From assembly GCF_000258175.1 (NCBI RefSeq), contig NZ_JH636049.1, positions 4,630,672-4,694,671 of the forward strand: a stretch of 64,000 nucleotides of DNA. The letters run 5' to 3'. Origin of the DNA: Saccharomonospora xinjiangensis XJ-54. Its GTDB lineage: Bacteria; Actinomycetota; Actinomycetes; Mycobacteriales; Pseudonocardiaceae. The position numbers were made by a program, and so were the translations under genes. Every line of letters begins with the position of its first letter. Position 1 is the stretch's first letter. This document shows, in pieces, positions 24,725-32,213 of this stretch. Below the pieces are notes generated by a model, which saw only the letters and a list, made by a program, of their open reading frames with translations, did no database searches and was not told the origin of the DNA.

Positions 24725-26541
24725 TCCCTGTCGTCGATCGAGGATCGGCGCCGCACGACCACGGTGCCCCCGATGGCCAGCAGCACGAGCGCACCCGCAC
24801 CCAACGCCACCCACACCCCGGTCGAAAGCCCCGACGACTCCTGCCCCTCGGCCGCGGCGTTCACCGGCTTCGCGCCGTAGAAACCCCAGTACCCGGTCTG
24901 CTCCATGATCTGGCCTTCACCCTCCGGCTGACGCACGAAGCCGGTGAACCGGTCCGACCGGTAAGCCTCCAGCACGTTGTCGTAGCCCAGCACCAAACTC
25001 GGAACCAGCTCGTAGTACCGCGCCTGCGCCTGCTTCACCAACTCGGCCCGCTTGGCCGGGTCCAGCTCAGCGGCCTGCCGGTAGTACAACTCGTCGTAGG
25101 TCTCGTCGCAGAAGAACGCGTTACTGCTGCTACTGCCCGACGCCGCGGGCAAGGCCGCGCACGTCTGCTTGCTCAAGATGTAATCGGGGTCCGGGTTCGT
25201 ACCCCACCCCGAGAACGCCAGATCGTAATGACCCGACGACGTCGTCTCATCCACCTCGTTGTCGGACACCAGGTTCTTCGACACCGCGATCCCGACATCC
25301 TTCAACCACGACACGATGTAGTCGCTCGCGCGCTGCGCATAGTCCTCACTGGACCGGCCCGTCAAGCGGAACTCCAGCCGCCTGCCCTCCGAATCCACCC
25401 TGATGCCGTCGGCGCCACGCCGGTAACCCGCCTCGTCCAGCAACCGGTTCGCCGCCTGCGGATCGAACCGATACCGCACATCATCGCCAGGCTCGTAGTG
25501 GAACGCCGCGTAGATCGGCGGCACCAACCCGCCCGGCAACTCGCCGTAACCGCCGAGAACCTTCTCCACCAGCACCTTCGGATCGATCGCCATCGCGATC
25601 GCCTTGCGCACCTTCACATCCCGCAACGCGGGGTGCCCGTCACCGATCTCGTCACCCTCGGCGTTGCGCGCACCCGGGTTCATCAACAACTCCCGGTACC
25701 GCCGCCCCGAAGCCTGATTGGTCTCCACCCCCGGCTCACCGGACAAACTGTCGAACTGCGCCTGCGTCAACCGGTTGATGAAATCCACCTCACCGTTACG
25801 CAACGCGTTCACCGCGGCATCGGCGTTCTCGAACTTGACGAAGTGCAACTCGTCGTAGGCCGGGGCGCCCCGCCAGTAATCCTCGTTGGCCTTCATCCGC
25901 ACCAGCTCGTTCGGCCGGTACTCCGCGATCACGAACGGGCCACTGCCGACACCCACCACCTCGACGCTGTCGGTGGCCGGATCCTGCATGTCCTCGATCT
26001 TCGACCACACATGCTCCGGCACGATCGGCACATCCAGCGCCGTCATACTCGCCTGCGGCTCCTTCGTCTCGATCACCAACGTCCGATCGTCCGGCGCGGT
26101 GACCTCCTCGAAGTTCTCCACATACCCGCCGTTGGCCTCCGCTGCCTTCGGATCGGACATGATCGTGTTGAACGTGAACGCCGCGTCGTGCGCCGTCACC
26201 GGCTCACCGTCCGACCACGTCATGCCCTCACGAATCGTGAACGTCCACGTGAGCTTGTCCTCCGACGCCTTCCACGACTCCGCCACACCACCCGTGGGCG
26301 TGGCGTCCTCGGACGACGGCAGTGTCAAGAACTCCCACGCGAACCGGCCCACCATCGTGCTCGACGCGAAACTGGCCGTGAACGGGTTCAGGTGATCGAT
26401 CTCCTGCACCAGTGCCACCCGCAACACGCGCGGAGCCTGCTCCTGCGCGACAGCCGCGGGGACAAGCGGCCCGACCATCAGCAGCGCCGAGGCAGCCGCG
26501 CCGACAGACGCGACCCGACGCCGAAAGCGAGTCCAACTCAC
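24721..26541 (-). CDS. peptide ABC transporter substrate-binding protein with C-terminal membrane anchor
   Basis: A 606-residue SBP family 5 protein. It has a signal peptide (WTRFRRR, hydrophobic core, VPAAVAQEQ cleavage near 35) and the family motifs VAESWKASEDKLTWTFTIREGMTWSDGEPVTAHDAAFTF and YDLAFSGWGTNPDPDYIL. There is no lipobox cysteine. Instead the C-terminus has a single membrane helix (LSTGVWVALGAGALVLLAIGGTVVV) and a basic RRRSS stop-transfer, so the protein is tethered by its tail rather than by lipid. The GTG at 26541 with GAGGTG upstream is preferred over in-frame starts further up. It is the first gene of the import operon. Confidence 0.88.
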   Translation of the reverse strand: MSWTRFRRRVASVGAAASALLMVGPLVPAAVAQEQAPRVLRVALVQEIDHLNPFTASFASSTMVGRFAWEFLTLPSSEDATPTGGVAESWKASEDKLTWTFTIREGMTWSDGEPVTAHDAAFTFNTIMSDPKAAEANGGYVENFEEVTAPDDRTLVIETKEPQASMTALDVPIVPEHVWSKIEDMQDPATDSVEVVGVGSGPFVIAEYRPNELVRMKANEDYWRGAPAYDELHFVKFENADAAVNALRNGEVDFINRLTQAQFDSLSGEPGVETNQASGRRYRELLMNPGARNAEGDEIGDGHPALRDVKVRKAIAMAIDPKVLVEKVLGGYGELPGGLVPPIYAAFHYEPGDDVRYRFDPQAANRLLDEAGYRRGADGIRVDSEGRRLEFRLTGRSSEDYAQRASDYIVSWLKDVGIAVSKNLVSDNEVDETTSSGHYDLAFSGWGTNPDPDYILSKQTCAALPAASGSSSSNAFFCDETYDELYYRQAAELDPAKRAELVKQAQARYYELVPSLVLGYDNVLEAYRSDRFTGFVRQPEGEGQIMEQTGYWGFYGAKPVNAAAEGQESSGLSTGVWVALGAGALVLLAIGGTVVVRRRSSIDDRE

Positions 26542-26667
26542 TGTGTACACCTCACTGCGATCCGAGAGGATGCCGGAGCGGAAAAGTAACCACTTCACGC
26601 CTCGCGATGTCAACGATTTGCGGTCACGGGTGTGCAACCTGTGACATCACGACTAGATTGGACGCCC

Positions 26668-27495
26668 GTGAGGATCATGATCTCCGCCGACATGGAAGGC
26701 GCCACCGGTGTCACCTGGACGGACGACGTCGTCCCCGGCACCGAACAATGGCAGCGATTCCGGCGCCTCTTCACCGGCGACGTCAACGCCGTCATCGCCG
26801 GACTCGCCGACGGCGGCGCCACCGACGTCCTCGTCAACGAAGCACACTCCTCCCAGCGCAACCTGCTCCTCGAAGACCTCGACCCCCGCGCCCGCATGCT
26901 CACCGGCCGCCACAAACCACTGTCGATGATGGAAGGCATCGACACCGGCGTCGATGGCGTCGTCTTCCTCGGCTACCACGCCGGAGCGGGCTGCGACGGC
27001 GTGCTCTCCCACACCTACCTGCCCAATCAGATCACCGGCGTGACACTCGACGGGATCCCCGCAAGCGAAGGCCGCCTCAACGCCACACTGGCCGCCGAGT
27101 ACGGCGTACCCGTCCTCCTCGTCAGCGGCGACGACAAAACCTGCGACGACGCGGCCGACTACGCCCCCGGCGCCGCACACGTCGCCGTCAAGGAATGCAT
27201 CAGCCGCTACGCCGCCATCTGCCTGCCACCGTCACGCACCTCAGCCGACCTCACCACCGCCGCCACCACCTGCATGCGACGCGCCGGACGGGGAAAACCC
27301 ACCACGATGGCACACCACATCGACGTCGAGTTCGACGCCAGCCACCTCGCACAGGCCGCGGCCGTCGTTCCGACCGTCGAACAGACCGGTGTCCGCACCG
27401 TCGGCTTCGACGCGCCCACCATGACCGAAGCGATGAAAACCTTCAAGATCGTCACCGCCATCGCCGACGGCGCCGTCCAAGGCAAGTACGGCTGA
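26668..27495 (+). CDS. M55 family D-aminopeptidase (DppA-type)
   Basis: A 275-residue zinc D-aminopeptidase. It opens with RIMISADMEGATGVT, whose Asp and Glu are metal ligands, and has the NEAHSSQRNLL histidine, GYHAGAG, and a C-terminal MKTFKIVTAIA. Family members release N-terminal D-amino acids from D-Ala-containing peptides, such as murein fragments. The gene diverges from the binding-protein gene across 126 bases, so the importer and this enzyme probably share control. The GTG at 26668 is preferred. The M20 peptidase follows 41 bases downstream. Confidence 0.88.
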   Translation: MRIMISADMEGATGVTWTDDVVPGTEQWQRFRRLFTGDVNAVIAGLADGGATDVLVNEAHSSQRNLLLEDLDPRARMLTGRHKPLSMMEGIDTGVDGVVFLGYHAGAGCDGVLSHTYLPNQITGVTLDGIPASEGRLNATLAAEYGVPVLLVSGDDKTCDDAADYAPGAAHVAVKECISRYAAICLPPSRTSADLTTAATTCMRRAGRGKPTTMAHHIDVEFDASHLAQAAAVVPTVEQTGVRTVGFDAPTMTEAMKTFKIVTAIADGAVQGKYG

Positions 27496-27536
27496 GCACC
27501 CCAGACAACGACCGGACAAGGGCGGTGTGACCCCCA

Positions 27537-28841
27537 ATGACAACCGACGTCGTGGACCTCTGTGCCCAGCTGGTCCGCTTCGACACCACCAACCACGGAG
27601 CGGGCGACGCCCGAGGCGAACGCGAAGCCGCCGAATTCTGCGCCACCATCCTCGCCGACGCGGGAATCGACTCCACCATCCTCGAATCGGCACCCCGGCG
27701 CGCCAACGTCGTCGCCCGCGTCCCCGGCGACGACCCCGCCCTGCCACCACTGCTCATCCAGGGCCACCTCGACGTCGTCCCCGCCGACGCCACCGAATGG
27801 ACCGTCCACCCGTTCTCCGGCATCGTCACCGACGGCTACGTCTGGGGCAGGGGCGCGGTGGACATGAAGGACTTCTGCGCCACCGTGCTCGCCGCCGTCG
27901 CAGCACTCGCCGCCACAGGACGCAGACCCCGCCGCGACATCGTCCTCGCGTTCGTCGCCGACGAGGAGGACCGGGGCGAGTACGGCGCACACTGGCTCAC
28001 CGCACACCATCCCGGCCTCTTCACCGGCTGTGCCGCCGCCATCAGCGAATCCGGCGGCTACACCTACCACGTCCGCGCCGCGGACGGACGCAAGATCCGC
28101 CTCTACCCCGTGGGCACAGCCGAACGCGGAACCGCGCACCTCAAGCTCACCGCCAAGGGCCGCGCCGGACACGGCTCCCGGCGCAACGACGCCAACGCCG
28201 TCACCCGCCTCGTCACCGCCCTGCACGCACTCGCCGCCCACGACTGGCCCGTCGTGCTCACCCCCACCGTCGAAGCCTTCCTCGAACGCACGGGAAAAGC
28301 CCTCGGCGTCACCATCGACCTCCACGACATCGACGGAACCCTCGACCGCCTCGGCGACGCCGCACCCCTCGTCGAATCCACCGTCCGCAACAGCGTCACC
28401 CCCACCGTCCTCACCGCGGGCTACAAGGTCAACGTCATCCCCGGCACAGCGGAAGCCCGCGTTGACGGCCGAGTCCTCCCCGGAACAGAAGACACCCTTC
28501 TGTCCGAAGTGGACGCCCTCATCGGCCCCGACGTCGAACGCGAATTCCTCGCCCGCAGCAGAGCAGTCCAAGCCCCCGTGGACTCACCGTGGTTCGACGC
28601 CATGAGCGACGCGCTCCGGTCACAGGACCCCGACGCCGTCGTCGTGCCCTACTGCCTCGGCGGCGGCACCGACGCCAAAGCCTTCAACGAACTCGGCATC
28701 GACTGCTACGGCTTCGCACCACTGTGGTTACCCGAGGGGTTCGACTACCGCGCCATGGCCCACGGCGTTGACGAGCGCGTCCCCGTCGAAGGTCTGCGGT
28801 TCGGCGCGCGCGTGCTGGAGCATCTCCTGCTCAACGCCTGA
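27537..28841 (+). CDS. M20 family metallopeptidase (dipeptidase/deacetylase type)
   Basis: A 434-residue di-zinc hydrolase. The metal ligands are visible in IQGHLDVVP (His and catalytic Asp), GRGAVDMKDF (bridging Asp), VADEEDRGEYG (catalytic Glu pair) and the closing YGFAPLWLP segment. The lid domain contains KGRAGHGSRRNDANAV. It resembles the M. tuberculosis Rv2141c-type ArgE/DapE/dipeptidase group. Together with the M55 gene upstream and the importer, it suggests hydrolysis of imported short peptides. Confidence 0.9.
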   Translation: MTTDVVDLCAQLVRFDTTNHGAGDARGEREAAEFCATILADAGIDSTILESAPRRANVVARVPGDDPALPPLLIQGHLDVVPADATEWTVHPFSGIVTDGYVWGRGAVDMKDFCATVLAAVAALAATGRRPRRDIVLAFVADEEDRGEYGAHWLTAHHPGLFTGCAAAISESGGYTYHVRAADGRKIRLYPVGTAERGTAHLKLTAKGRAGHGSRRNDANAVTRLVTALHALAAHDWPVVLTPTVEAFLERTGKALGVTIDLHDIDGTLDRLGDAAPLVESTVRNSVTPTVLTAGYKVNVIPGTAEARVDGRVLPGTEDTLLSEVDALIGPDVEREFLARSRAVQAPVDSPWFDAMSDALRSQDPDAVVVPYCLGGGTDAKAFNELGIDCYGFAPLWLPEGFDYRAMAHGVDERVPVEGLRFGARVLEHLLLNA

Positions 28842-29006
28842 GAACGGCGTCTCGGCTGAGACCGACGGCCGACAGGGTCACCCAGCCCGCCCCTCACTCA
28901 CTCCTGGTAACAACGTTTGCGCCGACGGTCACCGAGGAAACCTGCCCACGATCCGAGGGCAGAAACAACGGTGACACCCCACAGTGGCGGCAGGAGGTGG
29001 CGCGCG

Positions 29007-29354
29007 ATGAACGCCGGAAGCGCACTCACCGTCCTCGCCGTGACGCTCCTACTCTGCGCTTCCGTCTACGGCATCGCCTTCCTGACCCGCCTCGGTCCCA
29101 CGACCACGAACACCTACCCGTTCCTCTCCGGACACGACCCCACCGAACACGCGGTGTCGCGCTACCACGTCCGCTGGTACCCAGTCGCGATGATCTTCCT
29201 CGTTTTCGACATGGAAATGGTGTTCATGTATCCGTGGACGTTGGTCGTCGCGGAGAAGGGCACACCCGCCGTCGTGGAGATGTTCGTCTTCCTCGGAATC
29301 CTCATGGCCGGGGTCGGCTACGCGTGGCGGGAAGGGGCCCTGCGATGGACCTGA
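29007..29354 (+). CDS. nuoA: NuoA-like complex I membrane subunit
   Basis: A 115-residue, three-helix protein, ATG at 29007 after CAGGAGGTGG. It keeps the NuoA hallmark RWYPVAMIFLVFDMEMVFMYPW, in which the FDxE acidic pair sits in helix 2. The preceding loop reads FLSGHDPTEHAVSRYHV, the counterpart of the ESG-DP loop of real complex I. That loop touches the quinone site in the canonical enzyme. It is the first gene of the nuoA-X-H-J-K-L-M-N run and overlaps gene X by 10 bases. Confidence 0.88.
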   Translation: MNAGSALTVLAVTLLLCASVYGIAFLTRLGPTTTNTYPFLSGHDPTEHAVSRYHVRWYPVAMIFLVFDMEMVFMYPWTLVVAEKGTPAVVEMFVFLGILMAGVGYAWREGALRWT

Positions 29355-30418
29355 CCACATGGCTTCTGCAACGTACGCCCCCACGCGCCCTGATCGTCGC
29401 GACACCAGGCGGCACCCAGACACGAATCACCGTCGAGCGCCTCGTCAGAGAACGCGGCTGGCAGCACGCGACCAGTCCCGCCGACGCGAACCTGCTCCTC
29501 GTGACCGGCCCGGTGACCGACCCCCTCCGCCATTACCTCGACCAGGTGCACACCCTCATCCCGGCCCCCTGCGCTCGCGCGGACATCGAGCAGGAGGCAA
29601 CGTCGGAAGCACAGCTGAACACAGCGGTGGCCGCATTACGCGACCCCGGACGGCAACGGGCGCTGGCGACCCACCGCGCGCCCCGTCACCACGAGCCCTC
29701 GGAACGGGGGCACGACGCACCCGACCCGGACAGCATGCGGATGCCCGGCGACGTACCGATGGCCGACCGTGCCGACGACCGCGACGGGCTCACACTCGAC
29801 CAGCTCCACCTTCCCCTCGGCCCCGCACTCCCGGACTGGCCTGCCGGACTCGTCGTGCGCACCACCCTCCAGGGCGACATCATCCAGCACGCCACCGTCG
29901 ATACGGTCGGCCTCCGCGACAGCCACCCCACCCCGGGCAGGAACACCCCTCCGCCGACCGCACGCAGTCTCGATTCCTGCGCACGGCTGCTGTCCGTCGC
30001 AGGCTGGCCAGACGCCGCCACAACAGCCCGGCGTCTGCGCGACGACATCCTCCGCGGGACACGCTCCGCCGAGACAGCACGATCGCTGACGCGATGGTCC
30101 AGGCAAGTGCGCCGCTCGCGAACACTCCGCTGGCTCCTGACCGGCATCGGCACCACCCCACACGAGCCAACAACGCCACCCGAACTGCACGGGGATGCGA
30201 TCACCCGTCTCCACCACTGGATCGACACGGCCGAACAGACCTTTCACCGCCCCACCCCCACCACACCCGACCCGGGCAGAACCGAGCGAACCCAGTGGAC
30301 CCTGAACACCCTCCCCGCACTCCTGGAAGGCACCGAACTGGCTGGCGCCAGGCTCGTCATCGCCAGCCTCGACCCCGACCTCGACACACTCACCCACTCC
30401 GGGGCATCCCATGATTGA
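29345..30418 (+). CDS. unrecognised complex I-linked protein with cofactor-less NuoB-like N-terminus
   Basis: 357 residues, no close family recognised. Residues about 12-90 resemble NuoB/HycG: PRALIVATPGGTQTRI falls where those proteins have the GxCNGCE cysteine motif. SPADANLLLVTGPVTDPLRHYLDQVHTLIPAPC then matches the SPR-ADVLLVTGPVT..P.P core. The paired cluster cysteines are missing. A middle stretch (about 155-190, LGPALPDWPAGLVVRTTLQGDIIQHA) weakly recalls the start of NuoD/hydrogenase large subunits. The rest is charged and helical with no metal ligands. No signal or membrane segment is seen. It lies exactly where nuoB-C-D would be and overlaps nuoA and nuoH. A peripheral, redox-dead adaptor is my inference. 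Confidence 0.6.
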   Translation: MDLTTWLLQRTPPRALIVATPGGTQTRITVERLVRERGWQHATSPADANLLLVTGPVTDPLRHYLDQVHTLIPAPCARADIEQEATSEAQLNTAVAALRDPGRQRALATHRAPRHHEPSERGHDAPDPDSMRMPGDVPMADRADDRDGLTLDQLHLPLGPALPDWPAGLVVRTTLQGDIIQHATVDTVGLRDSHPTPGRNTPPPTARSLDSCARLLSVAGWPDAATTARRLRDDILRGTRSAETARSLTRWSRQVRRSRTLRWLLTGIGTTPHEPTTPPELHGDAITRLHHWIDTAEQTFHRPTPTTPDPGRTERTQWTLNTLPALLEGTELAGARLVIASLDPDLDTLTHSGASHD

Positions 30419-31331
30419 GCCCACCGGCTGGCAAGGAGCGCTGCTGCTTCCTCCGGTGCTGGGAACCTTCGCCCTCGGCGCCGCGGCCCTGGACTCCGCC
30501 CTCGCCGCGCGGGCAGCGGGCAGCGACACCCGTGCAGCACTGACCATCCCGCTCCGCGCGGCCGCAAGCCTGCTGGTGCAGCAGCGGCGCCGCACGCTCG
30601 CCGCCGACACCCTGCTCTGGCGCGGCGCCGGAATCGCGCTACTGGCTGCGGCCTCACTGGCCTCACTCGCCACCCCGCTGGGTCGCTGGGCCGTCAGCGA
30701 CCTGTCCGTAGGAGTGGTGTGGTTCAACGCGATGGAGATCGTCGCCTGGGCCGCGGTCTGGCTGGCCGGGTGGGGCGCCAACTCCGCCTTCGGACTCGTC
30801 GGCGGGTACCGGTTCCTCGCGCAAGGCCTGGCCTACGAACTCCCACACATGTTCGTCCTCACCACCGCGGCGATCGGCGCCGGCTCCCTGCGCGTGGCCG
30901 ACATCGTCGCCGCACAGCAGAACCTCTGGTTCGTGGTATGGATGCCGTTCGCGTTCGTCGTGTTCCTCGCCACCGTGCTGGCGATGGCGTTCTCCGGACC
31001 GTTCGCCCACCCCACGGGCAACGACATCGCAGGCGGCGCGGCAGCGGAACTGTCCGGCGTGGACCGGCTGATCTTCCTCACAGGACGCTGGGTCCTACTG
31101 ACCTCCGGCGCGGCGATGTCGGTGGCCCTGTTCCTCGGCGGTGGACTCGGACCACTGCTCCCCGGCTGGCTGTGGTCAGCCGTCAAAACCGCCGCCGTCC
31201 TGGCAACCCTGGTCTGGGCCGGACGGCGACTGCCGACCATCCGCATGGAGCGGTTCGAGGAACTCTCCTGGATTGTGCTCCTCCCGCTGACACTGGCGCA
31301 GGCACTCGTCGTAGCCACCGTGGTGATCTGA
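30411..31331 (+). CDS. nuoH: NuoH-like complex I membrane subunit, quinone-loop residues lost
   Basis: 306 residues, eight or so helices. The similarity to NuoH is good in the middle (AGWGANSAFGLVGGYRFLAQGLAYELPHMF, compare AQ-SYE) and at the end (RRLPTIRMERFEELSWIVLLPLTL). But the loop that in E. coli reads PFDQPEAEQELADG is PFAHPTGNDIAGG here, so D213, E216, E218 and E220 (E. coli numbering) are all replaced. The GERR motif at the end of helix 1 is LDSA. These residues line the quinone chamber and its link to NuoB/NuoD. The gene overlaps X by 8 bases. Confidence 0.85.
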   Translation: MIEPTGWQGALLLPPVLGTFALGAAALDSALAARAAGSDTRAALTIPLRAAASLLVQQRRRTLAADTLLWRGAGIALLAAASLASLATPLGRWAVSDLSVGVVWFNAMEIVAWAAVWLAGWGANSAFGLVGGYRFLAQGLAYELPHMFVLTTAAIGAGSLRVADIVAAQQNLWFVVWMPFAFVVFLATVLAMAFSGPFAHPTGNDIAGGAAAELSGVDRLIFLTGRWVLLTSGAAMSVALFLGGGLGPLLPGWLWSAVKTAAVLATLVWAGRRLPTIRMERFEELSWIVLLPLTLAQALVVATVVI

Positions 31332-31345
31332 AGGAGAGAGAGAAC

Positions 31346-31909
31346 ATGTGGACCGAACTCGCGTTCTGGGTGTGCGCCGTGGGCGCCGTCGTCACAGGAA
31401 TGCTGGTGTTCCGGGTGGACTCCATGGCCCGCGCCACCTTCTCCCTGCTCGCCTCCTTCGTGCTCACCGGCGTGACACTGCTGCTGGTCGAACTGGCCTA
31501 CCTGGGCACACTCGTGATCCTCATGATGATCATGGAAATGCTCGTCATGGTCGTCTTCATGCTCATGTACATGATGAATCCCGCCGGATTGATGCCGATG
31601 ACCATGCTGCACAACCGGAAAGGATCACTGACGATCGCGGCCGGAACCTTCGCCGTCCTCACCACCGGCATCCTCCTCATCGATTGGCCCAGCACCCCAA
31701 CCCGCCCGCCAACCGACCCGACGACCTCACTGGGCGAGGCACTCATGGGCCAGAAGATGCTCGTCATGATGGTCCTCGGACTCGCACTCTTCGCCACCAT
31801 CGTCGCCACCGTCCTTCTCGCCACCCACCGAGGACGCTACGACCGCTTTGGCGACGAACTCGAACGCCAGCACCCTGCCGACCCGGTACAAGGCGGCACC
31901 GGACGATGA
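31346..31909 (+). CDS. nuoJ: NuoJ-like complex I membrane subunit
   Basis: 187 residues with five membrane segments, ATG at 31346 after AAGGAGAG. The helix 3 signature corresponding to YAGAIMVLFVFVVMML is LAYLGTLVILMMIMEMLVMVVFMLMYMM here. It keeps the tyrosine and glycine, but is unusually methionine-rich and carries a glutamate inside the helix. NuoJ helix 3 rotates during coupling in complex I. An acidic residue there is unusual. It overlaps nuoK by 4 bases (ATGA). Confidence 0.85.
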   Translation: MWTELAFWVCAVGAVVTGMLVFRVDSMARATFSLLASFVLTGVTLLLVELAYLGTLVILMMIMEMLVMVVFMLMYMMNPAGLMPMTMLHNRKGSLTIAAGTFAVLTTGILLIDWPSTPTRPPTDPTTSLGEALMGQKMLVMMVLGLALFATIVATVLLATHRGRYDRFGDELERQHPADPVQGGTGR

Positions 31910-32211
31910 CCCTGCAGGACTACCTCCTCCTGGCCGCCGCGCTGTTCAGCATCGGCCTCCACGGCGCACTTTCTCAACAATCCATTGTCATGATCATGAT
32001 GGGACTCGAACTCATGATCAACGCCGTGATCGTCGGCGCCGCCGGATTCTGGTACTTCACCTCCCCACACCAACCCGACGGACAAGTGCTCATCACCCTC
32101 GCGGTCACAGCCATGGCCATCGAGATGGCCGCCGGATTCGCCGTGACCACAGCACTGTTCCGCGCCAGAGACGTGGACACCACCGACATGGCCGCGGATC
32201 TGAAGGGCTGA
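31906..32211 (+). CDS. nuoK: NuoK-like complex I membrane subunit
   Basis: A 101-residue, three-helix protein. Both proton-path glutamates of NuoK are retained: in GLELMINA (E36 of E. coli) and in AMAIEMAAGFA (E72). The PDGQVLITLAVTAMA loop also matches. NuoK is related to MrpC of cation/proton antiporters. It lies between nuoJ and nuoL with a 4-base overlap and a 2-base gap. Confidence 0.92.
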   Translation: MTLQDYLLLAAALFSIGLHGALSQQSIVMIMMGLELMINAVIVGAAGFWYFTSPHQPDGQVLITLAVTAMAIEMAAGFAVTTALFRARDVDTTDMAADLKG

Positions 32212-32213
32212 AC

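Noticed and set aside
28847..28860. Hairpin GTCTC-GGCT-GAGAC after the M20 gene as a terminator
   Set aside because: The stem is only 5 bp with no T tract.
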